A stretch of DNA of 64,000 nucleotides from Rubrivivax sp. (GTDB lineage: Bacteria; Pseudomonadota; Gammaproteobacteria; Burkholderiales; Burkholderiaceae_C): contig JAUXVE010000148.1 of assembly GCA_030680415.1 (NCBI GenBank), forward strand, positions 1 to 64,000. The letters are read 5' to 3'. The stretch's first letter is position 1. Each line of letters begins with the position of its first letter. The position numbers and the translations under genes were made by a program. Of the stretch, positions 40,514 to 50,966 are shown piece after piece. A model generated the notes under the pieces. It did not search any database. It was not told the DNA's origin and saw nothing but the letters and a program-made list of their open reading frames with translations.

Positions 40514-40597
40514 TGACCACATCATCGCAAATCTCTATGAAGAGAAGCCTTGAGTCGTGACAGCTGCAACAGCTGCGCAGCCTCCGGCGCACGCCTC

Positions 40598-41278
40598 TCA
40601 ATGGCTGCGCCAGTCGAGCGCGAGATCGCGAAGGGGCTTGCGCACCCCCACCTGGATGACGGTGTGCATCGGATCGCCGCCCGCTTCGATGTCCGAGAGC
40701 CGCTGCGCATCGGTGGCGCCTCGCTTGCCGATTTCCGCCCATGCCGCCTCGCGCGCCACGCCGATGGCTCCCGCTTCGGCGCCACCGACGCGAAGGGTTG
40801 CGCGGGCGTAGGCGATGAGCGCCTTGCGAAGGCGGCGGCGCAGGCTCGCCGCCGCCTTCATTTCGGGCTCGACATCGGCCCAGGCGCCTGAATCGCGCAG
40901 CGCCGCGACGCCCAGGCGCAGGTAGATGGCCATGTGAGCCAGCCGCCACAGGTCCTGCCGTGCTGCGGCGACGCCCTTCAGTGCGCCGGGCTGGCTGAAC
41001 AAGACGCGGCTGAGCAGCTCCTGGTGGCCAAGCGCCCGCGCCATGTGCTGTTCAGCGGCCACGCGGCAGGCTGCCAGCAGGGCTGCATCGACCACGCCGC
41101 GTCTGGCTCTGGCCAGCGTATCGATATAGGCGACCGTGCCGCGCTTGATCTCCCGCCGCAGGCGCTTGCGCAGCTTGGGTTTCATGGCCAGGTCGTCAGC
41201 GACCGGTTCCGACAGCAAGGCATGGCAGGCCGACACCAGGGTCGTGATGTCGACGACGGCTGTACTGAGCAGGTCCAT
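40598..41278 (-). CDS. Uncharacterised helical protein
   Basis: A 226-residue soluble protein that I do not recognise. It is mostly helical and rich in Ala, Arg and Leu, with a strongly basic stretch at residues 33-47 (KPKLRKRLRREIKRG). No signal peptide or membrane helix. Codon use is like the chromosome, unlike the AT-richer toxin-antitoxin genes next door. It lies in the degraded region before the benzoate cluster; about 265 bases upstream of it hold nothing else I can name. Confidence 0.5.
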   Translation of the reverse strand: MDLLSTAVVDITTLVSACHALLSEPVADDLAMKPKLRKRLRREIKRGTVAYIDTLARARRGVVDAALLAACRVAAEQHMARALGHQELLSRVLFSQPGALKGVAAARQDLWRLAHMAIYLRLGVAALRDSGAWADVEPEMKAAASLRRRLRKALIAYARATLRVGGAEAGAIGVAREAAWAEIGKRGATDAQRLSDIEAGGDPMHTVIQVGVRKPLRDLALDWRSH

Positions 41279-41542
41279 GCCTGGGTCTCCGGTGTACGGG
41301 GCACAGCGAATTCGCAGGATCCAACGATGGCTGGCCGCCAGCTCGCAGTATCCACCCCGCCCGTGACAAGGGCGTGCCAGTCCCTGCCGGCCGCCTGCGG
41401 CCGCAGTGCGCGGCTGTGAAGATCGCCGCCGTGCACGACGGCCGGCATTGGGCGGTGGGCTGCTGGCGCATGGCTGCCGGCACGCCGACAGCGGGTGCAT
41501 CGTGCACACTGCCGACACGAGGCCTGTTCGGCATTGCATTGC

Positions 41543-42066
41543 ATGGCACATCGCTCCGCCCCCGCTGCCGTCACCCGGCCTGCCGTCGTCGACCCGGATG
41601 CCTACTGGAGCCGCGACGTTTCCGACTTGCTCACCGAGTTGAGCAGCGGCATCCAGGGCCTGTCGCCATCCGACGCGGCGCGACGCCTGCAGACGGCCGG
41701 CCCCAGTGCCATCGCCGAGGAACCGGCCAGCGGCGCGGCGCGACGCCGCGCCTGGTGCCGACACGCGAACTGGTGCCCGGCGACATCGTCGAGCTGTCGG
41801 CCGACAACCTGGTTCCGGCCGACGGCATCGTGCTGGAGGCCCGCGACCTCCTGGTCAGCGAGGCCAGCCTCACCGGCGAATCGTTCCCGGTGGAAATGCA
41901 GCCCGGAGTGCTGCCCGCCATCGTGAGCGTGACACCGTCGGCGGGTGCCCTCAGGATGGCGCAGCGCGGTGTCATCGTGCGTCACCTCGAGGCGATCGAG
42001 AACCTCGGCAGCATGCTGCTGGTCGTCCTCGGCTACGAGGCCGCGGCCGAGTTCGCAAGGCGTCGC
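41543..42066 (+). pseudogene. Degraded P-type (Mg2+/cation) ATPase
   Basis: Pieces of a P-type ATPase in two reading frames. The first (41543 to about 41735) is the N-terminal cation-ATPase domain (PDAYWSRDVSDLLTELSSG). The second starts near 41752 with LVPTRELVPGDIVEL and ARDLLVSEASLTGESFPVE (actuator domain), runs into ARRGVIVRHLEAIENLGSM-like sequence, then jumps to what looks like the C-terminal membrane helix. Membrane helices, the DKTGTLT phosphorylation site and the nucleotide domain are missing. At least two internal deletions and a frameshift. Confidence 0.8.
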
Positions 42067-42163
42067 TGCCATGCACTGCCGCGGCGGAGCAGGCACGCGC
42101 AGGCGCGCACGCATCGACGACGCGCGAAGCGTTGGGCGTGACGACGGCAGCGGCCGGCGGCCG

Positions 42164-42277
42164 GCGCTGCTTCTTCGCGTCGACGCCGGCCTTGGCGATG
42201 ACGCCGTCCTGGTCGGAACTCACGCCCGAGACACCGATGGCGCCGATGAGTTTGCCGTCGACGAAAAGCGGCCAGGG
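42164..42277 (-). pseudogene. C-terminal fragment of a GlcG/HbpS-family gene
   Basis: On the minus strand the sequence reads PLFVDGKLIGAIGVSGVSS, then DQDGVIAKAGVDAKK, the standard C-terminal part of GlcG/HbpS proteins. It begins right after an in-frame TGA at 42278-42280 and the N-terminal two-thirds of the gene are missing. The open frame runs on into unrelated sequence. Confidence 0.7.
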
Positions 42278-42292
42278 TCATGCGGCGCGGGT

Positions 42293-43096
42293 TCAGCGTG
42301 CGTCTGCCTTCGTGTGTGCGTGAATGAAGCGCGCGGCGGCGTCGATCAGCGCCAGCGGCTGGTCGCGGTGCGGGGAATGGCCACAGGCCGGCAGCTCCAG
42401 CAACTGTGTCTGCGGCACACGCCGCGCGATGCCGCGGATCTGCTCCAGCGTGCCGTACTCGTCGTCCACGCCCTGCACCGCCAGCAGCGGGCAGCGTATG
42501 GCCGCGATCTCGGCTTCGATCGACCAGTGCCGGAACGGCGGGTGCAGCCAGATGCGGTTCCAGCCCCAGAAGGCCGAGTCCGGGTCGTCGTGGTACTTGG
42601 CCAGCCGCTGGCGCAGGTCGGTGTCCAGGTAGGCGCGCCTGGCCTTCTCGATGCTGTCCAGCGACAGCTCCTCGACCCGGATGTGCGGCGCCACCACGAC
42701 GGCGCCGCGCAGCGCATGGGCATAGCGCGCCGCGTACAGCAGCGCGATCGAACCGCCGTCGCTGTGGCCGAACAGCCAGGGCGGGTCGGCCGCGACGTCG
42801 ACGTCCAGCGCGGCCAGCAGCGCCGGCAGCACTTCGTGCGCCTGGCGGTGCATGAAGTCCAGCTCCCAGGCCTCTGCGGCGGCGCGCGGCGTCGAACGGC
42901 CGTAACCGGGCCGCGAATAGACCAGGCCGCGGGCACCGACCGCGTCGCACAGTCGCGCCGGGAAGTCGCGCCACATGGCCAGCGACCCCAGCCCCTCGTG
43001 CAGGAACACGATCAGCGGCGCCTGCCGCCGCTGTTGGCCGAGCCATTCGTGCTCGATGCGCAGCGGCCGGCCGGCCCACTCGATGCCGACGAACAT
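42293..43096 (-). CDS. Alpha/beta hydrolase next to benzoate-CoA ligase
   Basis: A 267-residue alpha/beta-fold hydrolase. Nucleophile elbow GHSDGGS, oxyanion stretch FLHEGLGSLAMWRD, acid residue in VDDEYG and the catalytic His in CGHSPHRD. ATG at 43096 was chosen; a longer frame has no support. It is 87 bases after the ligase gene on the same strand. A hydrolase of this kind is often found in box clusters and may cut esters or a wrong CoA thioester; the substrate is unknown. Confidence 0.85.
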   Translation of the reverse strand: MFVGIEWAGRPLRIEHEWLGQQRRQAPLIVFLHEGLGSLAMWRDFPARLCDAVGARGLVYSRPGYGRSTPRAAAEAWELDFMHRQAHEVLPALLAALDVDVAADPPWLFGHSDGGSIALLYAARYAHALRGAVVVAPHIRVEELSLDSIEKARRAYLDTDLRQRLAKYHDDPDSAFWGWNRIWLHPPFRHWSIEAEIAAIRCPLLAVQGVDDEYGTLEQIRGIARRVPQTQLLELPACGHSPHRDQPLALIDAAARFIHAHTKADAR

Positions 43097-43183
43097 GTCA
43101 GGCGGTGACCCGCCGCGTAGCGCGAGCAACGCCCCTTGGAGGCACGGCAGAGATCGGGCGCAAGCCGGCGCCCGGCCAGCACC

Positions 43184-44806
43184 TCACTGCCCCGCCTCGC
43201 GTTCGCGCAGCTTGAAGCGCTGGATCTTGCCGGTGGCGGTCTTCGGCAGGTCGTCGACGAATTCGATCTGGCGCGGGTACTTGTAGGGTGCCAGCTTGTC
43301 CTTCACGAAGGCCTTGAGCTCGGCGTCGCTGGCCTGGCTGCCGGCCTTCAGCACGACATAGGCCTTGGTCTTGGTCAGGCCGTCGGCGTCGGCGACGCCG
43401 ATCACCGCGGCTTCCAGCACCGCCGGGTGCTGCACCAGCGTGGCTTCCACCTCGAAGGGGCTGACGTAGACGCCGCTGACCTTGAGCATGTCGTCGCTGC
43501 GGCCGCAGTAGGTGTAGGTGCCGTCGGCGTTCTTTACGTACTTGTCGCCGCTCTTGGTCCAGCCGCCCTGGAAGGTTTCGCGCGTCTTGACGCGGTTGCC
43601 CCAGTACATGGTGGCCGCCGACGGGCCCTGGATGAAAAGGTCGCCCGGCTCGCCGTCGGCCACCGGCTGGCCCTGGTCACCGCGCAATTCGACCTCGTAG
43701 CCCGGCACCGGCCAGCCGGTGGTGCCGTAGCGCACCTTGTCCGGCCGGTTGGACATGAAGATGTGCAGCATCTCGGTGGAACCGATGCCGTCGACGATGT
43801 CGACGCCGAAGTGGCGCTTGAAGCGCTCGCCGATCTCTGCCGGCAGCGCCTCGCCCGCCGACGACACCAGGCGCAGTGCCACCGCTTCGCGGCCGGGCAG
43901 CGCGGGTGAGGCCAGCATGCCGGCGAATCCGGTGGGGGCGCCGTAGAACACGGTCGGCCGCACGCCCGAAGGGCGACCTTCGCCGCCCGCACCGCCGACG
44001 CCGCCGGTCAGGCGCTTGAAGGTCGCGTCCGGCGTCGGCCGTTCGGCCATCAGCAAGACGGTGGCGCCCACGCTCAGCGGGAAGGTCAGCGCGTTGCCCA
44101 GGCCGTAGGCGAAGAAGAGCTTGGCCGCCGAAAAGCAGACGTCGCTCTGGCGCAGCCCGAGGATGCCCTTGCCGTAGAGCTCGGCCGTCCAGTACGCATT
44201 GGCGTGGGTGTGCACGGTGCCCTTGGGCCGCCCGGTGGATCCAGACGAGTAGAGCCAGAAGGCCGCGTCGTCGGCATGGGTGGCGGCGGCCTGGGCCATG
44301 GGTGGCTGGGCCTGCACGAAGGCGTCGAAGGCGATCTCGCCGACATCCAGCGGCGCCACCGGCCGCGAGACGATCACCGTGTGCACCTCGTGGTCGCTCT
44401 TGGTCATTGCCAGCTTCAGCGCCGGCAGCACGGCGCCTGACACCAGCACCGCCTGCGCGCGTGAATGCTCCAGCATGTAGGCGTAGTCGTCGGCCGTCAG
44501 CAGCGTGTTCACGGCCACCGGCACCACACCGGCATAGACGGCGCCGAGGAAGGCCACCGGCCAGTCGTTGACGTCCTGCATCAGCAGCAGCACACGCTCC
44601 TCGCGCTTGACGCCCAGCGCGCGCAGTCCGGTCGCCAGGCGCCGCGTGTGGTTGGCGAGCTGGCCGTAGCTCAGCGTGCCGGCGTCGTCGATGAAAGCCG
44701 GACGCTCGGCACGACCGGCATTGACAGCCAGCAGGTGCTGCGCGAAGTTGAAGGCCTCCGGGGGCGGCTGGACGCCTGCCGGTTGCTGGGCGGGGATGGG
44801 ACTCAT
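43184..44806 (-). CDS. bclA: Benzoate-CoA ligase
   Basis: A 540-residue adenylate-forming enzyme that makes benzoyl-CoA from benzoate, ATP and CoA, the first step of the aerobic benzoyl-CoA pathway. The AMP motif YSSGSTGRPKGT is at 186-197, and the C-terminal lysine is in KTATGKIQRFKL. ATG at 44806 has AGGAGA upstream. Residues about 267-282 hold a glycine-rich insertion not seen in relatives; its DNA includes a perfect hairpin. It is divergent from boxR. Confidence 0.9.
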   Translation of the reverse strand: MSPIPAQQPAGVQPPPEAFNFAQHLLAVNAGRAERPAFIDDAGTLSYGQLANHTRRLATGLRALGVKREERVLLLMQDVNDWPVAFLGAVYAGVVPVAVNTLLTADDYAYMLEHSRAQAVLVSGAVLPALKLAMTKSDHEVHTVIVSRPVAPLDVGEIAFDAFVQAQPPMAQAAATHADDAAFWLYSSGSTGRPKGTVHTHANAYWTAELYGKGILGLRQSDVCFSAAKLFFAYGLGNALTFPLSVGATVLLMAERPTPDATFKRLTGGVGGAGGEGRPSGVRPTVFYGAPTGFAGMLASPALPGREAVALRLVSSAGEALPAEIGERFKRHFGVDIVDGIGSTEMLHIFMSNRPDKVRYGTTGWPVPGYEVELRGDQGQPVADGEPGDLFIQGPSAATMYWGNRVKTRETFQGGWTKSGDKYVKNADGTYTYCGRSDDMLKVSGVYVSPFEVEATLVQHPAVLEAAVIGVADADGLTKTKAYVVLKAGSQASDAELKAFVKDKLAPYKYPRQIEFVDDLPKTATGKIQRFKLREREAGQ

Positions 44807-44847
44807 CGTTGTCTCCTGCTGCAGTGCACTTGCGGGATCATCATTAA

Positions 44848-44861
44848 TGCATTATTGTGCT
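44848..44861. promoter_or_regulatory. Possible BoxR operator between bclA and boxR
   Basis: TGCA-N6-TGCT (44848-44851 and 44858-44861), one base off the TGCA-N6-TGCA reported for BzdR of Azoarcus. Further TGCA sites lie at 44820, 44825 and 44866. It lies between divergent bclA and boxR. Confidence 0.55.
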
Positions 44862-44890
44862 CGTCTGCACTTTAGAACTCGCATCCGCCC

Positions 44891-45877
44891 ATGTCAAGCA
44901 CGACGCTGCCTTCCGCTCAGACCCAGCCTGACCTGCGCGAGGCAGCACCCCTGCCACGCGCGCCGGCCACGCCGACGCCAGACACCGTGGCAGCAGCCGG
45001 GCCGCACAAGCACCCCTTCCTGGTGGCCCTGGGCGAACGCGTGCGGGCGCTGCGCTCGCGCCGCGGCATGACGCGCAAGGCGCTGTCGGTGGCCACCGAC
45101 GTGTCCGAGCGCCACCTGGCCAACCTGGAGTACGGCGTCGGCAACGCGTCGATCCTGATCCTGCTGCAGGTCTCGCAAGCCCTCCAATGTTCGCTGGCCG
45201 AACTGCTGGGCGACGTGACGACGCGTTCACCGGAGTGGCTGCTGATCCGTGAACTGCTCGAGCAGCGCGACGAAGCCACGCTGCGCCGCGTGCGCGTGGC
45301 GGTGGGCGAACTGCTCGGCACCGGTGGCGCGCATGGCGAGGGCAGCTCGGCGCGCAGCTCGCGCGTGGCGCTGGTCGGGCTGCGCGGCGCCGGCAAGTCG
45401 ACGCTGGGCGCCATGCTGGCCGAAGACCTGGGCTTCCCCTTCGTCGAGCTCAGCCGCGAGATCGAGCAGTTCGCCGGCTGCAGCATTGCCGAGATCCAGG
45501 CCCTGTACGGCCAGAGCGCCTACCGCCGCTACGAGCGCCGGGCGCTCGAGGAGGCCGTGCAGATCCACCCCGAAGCGGTGATCGCCATGCCCGGCGGCAT
45601 CGTCTCCGACCCCGCCACCTTCAACCTGCTGCTGGCGCACTGCACCACCGTGTGGCTGCAGGCGCGGCCCGAGGACCACATGAAGCGCGTCACCGCGCAG
45701 GGCGACACGCGCCCGATGGCTGCCAGCCGGGAGGCGATGGAGGACCTCAAGAACATCCTGGCCGGCCGCGCCGCGTTCTACTCGAAGGCCGAGCTGCACG
45801 TCGACACCAGTGCCCAGCCGCTGCCGGAAACCTTCCAGACGCTGCGTACCGTGGTCCGGGATCGGCTCAGAACCTAG
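44891..45877 (+). CDS. boxR: Benzoyl-CoA-responsive regulator BoxR/BzdR
   Basis: A 328-residue repressor with an N-terminal Xre helix-turn-helix (about 45-105; TRKALSVATDVSERHLANLE) fused to a shikimate-kinase-like domain with Walker A GLRGAGKST (163-171). The kinase-like half binds benzoyl-CoA in BzdR and BoxR and is thought to have lost kinase activity. The ligand relieves repression of the box genes. The low-complexity Pro/Ala N-terminus (1-40) is an extension. Confidence 0.93.
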   Translation: MSSTTLPSAQTQPDLREAAPLPRAPATPTPDTVAAAGPHKHPFLVALGERVRALRSRRGMTRKALSVATDVSERHLANLEYGVGNASILILLQVSQALQCSLAELLGDVTTRSPEWLLIRELLEQRDEATLRRVRVAVGELLGTGGAHGEGSSARSSRVALVGLRGAGKSTLGAMLAEDLGFPFVELSREIEQFAGCSIAEIQALYGQSAYRRYERRALEEAVQIHPEAVIAMPGGIVSDPATFNLLLAHCTTVWLQARPEDHMKRVTAQGDTRPMAASREAMEDLKNILAGRAAFYSKAELHVDTSAQPLPETFQTLRTVVRDRLRT

Positions 45878-45928
45878 GGTAGGTACGTGGCATCAAATTG
45901 CATTTCTCTGTTGAGCATCGTTGTTTTA

Positions 45929-45942
45929 CGCATTATGATGCA
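45929..45942. promoter_or_regulatory. Possible BoxR operator before boxC
   Basis: CGCA-N6-TGCA (45929-45932 and 45939-45942). It shares 10 of 12 bases with the site at 44849-44860 and lies 52 bases upstream of boxC; another TGCA occurs at 45899-45902. Confidence 0.55.
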
Positions 45943-45993
45943 TGTCAAGTCGTTTCATGACCCCGCATCGAAGTGCCCGCCAAGGAGAACGCC

Positions 45994-47652
<1,659 letters not shown>

Positions 47653-47660
47653 ATCACATT

Positions 47661-47704
47661 TCCCTCACCCTCACCCCCACCCTCTCCCGCAAGCGGGAGA
47701 GGGG
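47661..47704 (+). repeat. REP-like palindrome, copy 1
   Basis: A stretch of CCCTCACCC-type sequence followed by an 11-bp perfect hairpin CCCTCTCCCGC-aa-GCGGGAGAGGG (47680-47690, 47693-47703). It is in the spacer between boxC and boxB. Confidence 0.8.
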
Positions 47705-47722
47705 GTAAAACAAGGAGCACAG

Positions 47723-49150
47723 ATGAGCACGATCGACTACAGCGAGAAGATCCCCAACAACGTCAACCTGGCCGAAGACCGCACGCTCAAGCGCGCGCTC
47801 GAGCAGTGGCAGCCCAACTACCTGGCCTGGTGGGCCGACATGGGCCCTGACGATTCGCAGGACTTCGACGTCTACCTGCGCACCGCCGTCAGCGTCGACC
47901 CGCAGGGCTGGGCGCAGTTCGGTTACGTCAAGATGCCCGAGTACCGCTGGGGCATCTTCCTCAACCCCGGCGACGCGAACCGCAAGATCCACTTCGGCGA
48001 CCACAAGGGCGAAGCCGCGTGGCAGGACGTGCCCGGCGAATACCGCGCCAACCTGCGCCGCATCATCGTCACGCAGGGCGACACCGAGCCGGCCAGCGTC
48101 GAGCAACAGCGCCACCTGGGCCTCACCGCGCCCAGCCAGTACGACCTGCGCAACCTGTTCCAGGTCAACGTCGAGGAAGGCCGCCACCTGTGGGCCATGG
48201 TCTACCTGCTGCACAAGTACTTCGGCCGCGACGGCCGCGAGGAAGGCGAGGCGCTGCTCGAGCGCCGCAGCGGCCAGCAGGACAACCCGCGCATCCTGCA
48301 GGCCTTCAACGAAGAAACGCCCGACTGGCTAAGCTTCTTCATGTTCACCTATTTCACCGATCGCGACGGCAAGTTCCAGCTCTGCGCGCTGGCCGAAAGC
48401 AGCTTCGACCCGCTGGCGCGCACCACCAAGTTCATGCTCACCGAAGAAGCGCACCACATGTTCGTCGGCGAGTCGGGCATCAGCCGCATCATCCAGCGCA
48501 CCTGCGCTTTGATGAACGAGCGCAAGACCGATGACCCGGCCAGGCTGCGCGCCGCCGGCGTGATCGACCTGCCGACGCTGCAGCGTTACCTCAACTTCCA
48601 CTTCAGCGTCACGATCGACCTCTTCGGCGCCGACGAGAGCAGCAACGCCGCCACTTTCTACAGCACCGGTCTGAAGGGGCGCTACGAGGAGGGCAAGCGC
48701 GTCGACGACCACGTGCTCAAGGGCCAGACCTACCGCGTGCTGAGTGTCGCGGGCGGCCAGCTCGTCGAGCGCGAGGTGCCGATGCTCAACGCGCTGAACG
48801 AGGTGCTGCGCGACGACTACATCAAGGACAGCATCGGCGGCGTCGAGCGCTGGAACAAGGTCATCGAAAAGGCCGGTATCCCCTTCCGGCTGAAGGTGCC
48901 GCACAAGGCCTTCCACCGCAGCATCGGCTCGCTGTCCGGCGCCAAGGTCTCGCCCGACGGCCGTGTCGTGAGTGAGGCCGAATGGGCCGCGCAGGTCGAC
49001 GAGTGGCTGCCGAGTGCGGGCGACCGCGCCTTCGTGGCCAGCCTGATGGGCCGAGTGGTGGAGCCCGGCAAGTTTGCCAACTGGATCGCGCCGCCGGTGA
49101 TGGGCATCAACCGCCAGCCGGTGGACTTCGAGTACGTGCGCTTCGCGTGA
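47723..49150 (+). CDS. boxB: Benzoyl-CoA 2,3-epoxidase oxygenase subunit BoxB
   Basis: A 475-residue di-iron oxygenase that adds one oxygen across the 2,3 bond of benzoyl-CoA. Iron ligands lie in helices that include NVEEGRHLWAMVYLL and LTEEAHHMFVG. It receives electrons from BoxA. AAGGAGCAC precedes the ATG at 47723 by six bases. Length matches BoxB (about 475). Confidence 0.96.
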   Translation: MSTIDYSEKIPNNVNLAEDRTLKRALEQWQPNYLAWWADMGPDDSQDFDVYLRTAVSVDPQGWAQFGYVKMPEYRWGIFLNPGDANRKIHFGDHKGEAAWQDVPGEYRANLRRIIVTQGDTEPASVEQQRHLGLTAPSQYDLRNLFQVNVEEGRHLWAMVYLLHKYFGRDGREEGEALLERRSGQQDNPRILQAFNEETPDWLSFFMFTYFTDRDGKFQLCALAESSFDPLARTTKFMLTEEAHHMFVGESGISRIIQRTCALMNERKTDDPARLRAAGVIDLPTLQRYLNFHFSVTIDLFGADESSNAATFYSTGLKGRYEEGKRVDDHVLKGQTYRVLSVAGGQLVEREVPMLNALNEVLRDDYIKDSIGGVERWNKVIEKAGIPFRLKVPHKAFHRSIGSLSGAKVSPDGRVVSEAEWAAQVDEWLPSAGDRAFVASLMGRVVEPGKFANWIAPPVMGINRQPVDFEYVRFA

Positions 49151-49160
49151 CCGTCTTCCT

Positions 49161-49252
49161 CCCTCTCCCGCGAGCGGGAGAGGGCCGGGGTGAGGGCTGA
49201 AGCGCACGCCAACACCCTCACCCCAACCCTCTCACGCAAGCGGGAGAGGGGG
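49161..49252. repeat. REP-like palindromes, copies 2 and 3
   Basis: Two further copies of the same element, in opposite orientation, fill the boxB-boxA spacer: hairpins at 49161-49184 (perfect) and 49227-49250 (one mismatch), with the CCCTCACCCC-type flanks facing each other. This is the paired arrangement of BIME-type elements. Confidence 0.8.
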
Positions 49253-49273
49253 CAAAGCCAGAGACACACCGGC

Positions 49274-50554
49274 ATGGACATGGCCGACAGCATCGTCATC
49301 AAGCAGCACCTGATCGACCCCGAGATCTGCATCCGCTGCAACACCTGCGAGGCCACCTGCCCGGTGGGGGCCATCACGCACGACGACCGCAACTACGTCG
49401 TCGATGCCACCAAGTGCAATCTGTGCATGGACTGCATCCCGCCCTGCCCCACCGGCAGCATCGACAACTGGCGCCTCATGCCGCGGGCCCAGGCCTACAG
49501 CGTGGCCGCGCAACTGGGCTGGGACGAACTGCCGGCCGAGCTGAGCAGCGACGAACTGGCCGCCGCCGGCGTCGCGCCCGAAGCGGCAGCGGCGGCCGAG
49601 CCCGCAGCGCCGGCCCTCCCCGCGGCCGTCGGCAGCAGCGACGCCTTCGTCGGCAGTACCTACGGCGCCACGCTGCCGCCCTGGTCGGCCGCGCACGCCT
49701 ACACCAACCTCTATGGCCCGAAGGCGGCCGAGAAATCCGTCATCGCCACCGTGGCCGGCAACGTGCGCGTCACCGAGGTCGGCAGCGACTACGACACGCA
49801 TCACATCGTGCTCGACTTCGGCGCCCTGCCCTTGCCGGTGCTTGAGGGCCAGAGCATTGGCATCGTGCCCCCCGGCACCGACGCCCTCGGCCACGCGCAC
49901 CACGCCCGCCAGTACAGCATCGCCAGCCCGCGCAACGGCGAAAGGCCCGGTTACAACAACCTGTCGCTGACCATCAAACGCGTGCTCGAAGACCACCAGG
50001 ACCGGCCGGTGCGCGGCGTGGCCAGCAACTACATGTGCGACCTGCGGGTGGGCGACAAGGTGCAGGTCATCGGCCCCTTCGGCACCAGCTTCCTGATGCC
50101 CAACCACCCCAAGAGCCACATCGTGATGATCTGCACCGGCACCGGCAGCGCGCCGATGCGGGCGATGACCGAATGGCGGCGGCGAAAGCGAAAGTCCGGA
50201 AAGTTCGAGGGCGGCAAGCTGATGCTGTTCTTCGGTGCCCGCACCCAGGAGGAACTGCCCTACTTCGGCCCGCTGCAGAAGCTGCCCAAGGACTTCATCG
50301 ACATCCACTTCGCCTTCAGCCGCACGCCCGGCCAGCCCAAACGTTATGTGCAGGATCTGATGCGCGAACGTGCGGCCGACCTGGCACCGTTGCTGGCCGA
50401 CCCGAACGCGTATTTCTACGTCTGCGGACTGAAGAGCATGGAAGAAGGCGTGGTGCTGGCGCTGCGCGACGTGGCGCAACAGGCCGGGCTGGACTGGGAC
50501 GCGGTCGGCGCGGCGCTCAAGCGTGAAGGCCGCCTCCATCTGGAGACATACTGA
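49274..50554 (+). CDS. boxA: Benzoyl-CoA epoxidase reductase BoxA
   Basis: A 426-residue iron-sulfur flavoprotein that carries electrons from NADPH to BoxB. It has two [4Fe-4S] motifs ([12 protein letters not shown] and [12 protein letters not shown] in residues 15-60), an Ala-rich linker (about 95-120), then FAD ([10 protein letters not shown]) and NADP ([12 protein letters not shown]) regions. The start ATG at 49274 or 49280 cannot be separated by ribosome site. Follows boxB. Confidence 0.94.
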   Translation: MDMADSIVIKQHLIDPEICIRCNTCEATCPVGAITHDDRNYVVDATKCNLCMDCIPPCPTGSIDNWRLMPRAQAYSVAAQLGWDELPAELSSDELAAAGVAPEAAAAAEPAAPALPAAVGSSDAFVGSTYGATLPPWSAAHAYTNLYGPKAAEKSVIATVAGNVRVTEVGSDYDTHHIVLDFGALPLPVLEGQSIGIVPPGTDALGHAHHARQYSIASPRNGERPGYNNLSLTIKRVLEDHQDRPVRGVASNYMCDLRVGDKVQVIGPFGTSFLMPNHPKSHIVMICTGTGSAPMRAMTEWRRRKRKSGKFEGGKLMLFFGARTQEELPYFGPLQKLPKDFIDIHFAFSRTPGQPKRYVQDLMRERAADLAPLLADPNAYFYVCGLKSMEEGVVLALRDVAQQAGLDWDAVGAALKREGRLHLETY

Positions 50555-50576
50555 TGGCCACCTGGAAGGCGTTGGC

Positions 50577-50966
50577 ATGGACACACTGACCCTCGGCACC
50601 CGCAGCCCCGGCGTGGCCCAGCTCACGATGGCGCGCGAGGCGGTGTTCAACGCCTTCGACGAGGCCATGATCGGCGAGCTCGACGCCGCCTTTGCACAAC
50701 TGGAGGCCGACGCCGCCGTGCGCGTCATCGTGCTCGCCGGCGCAGGCCGCCACTTCAGCGCCGGCGCTGACCTGCAGTGGATGCAGCGCGCCAGCAGCGC
50801 CACCGAGGCATGGAACCTGGCCGACGCGCGCCGCTTCGCAGCCATGCTGGCACGCATCGAAGCTTGCCCGAAGCCCACCGTCGCCCGCGTACGCGGCAGC
50901 GACGAGGCGCGCGAGGGCCTCGCCGCCTTCCTGGGCAAACGCCCGCCAGACTGGAACCCCCGATGA
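50577..50966 (+). pseudogene. Enoyl-CoA hydratase with a large internal deletion
   Basis: 129 residues where about 260 are expected. Residues 1-105 match the crotonase N-terminal half, including AGRHFSAGADLQWMQ, and the last 22 (SDEAREGLAAFLGKRPPDW) match its C-terminus. The middle, with the second oxyanion loop and the catalytic glutamate, has been lost in frame right after KPTVARVRG. The frame stays open and its stop overlaps the next start (ATGA), so it may still be translated but should be inactive. Confidence 0.85.

Noticed and set aside
38503..42300. Genomic island integrated at tRNA-Ser
   Set aside because: No integrase and no second copy of the tRNA 3' end in the window, so integration cannot be supported.
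47661..49252. CRISPR array
   Set aside because: The repeats are palindromes in mixed orientation between genes, three in number, with no regular spacers.
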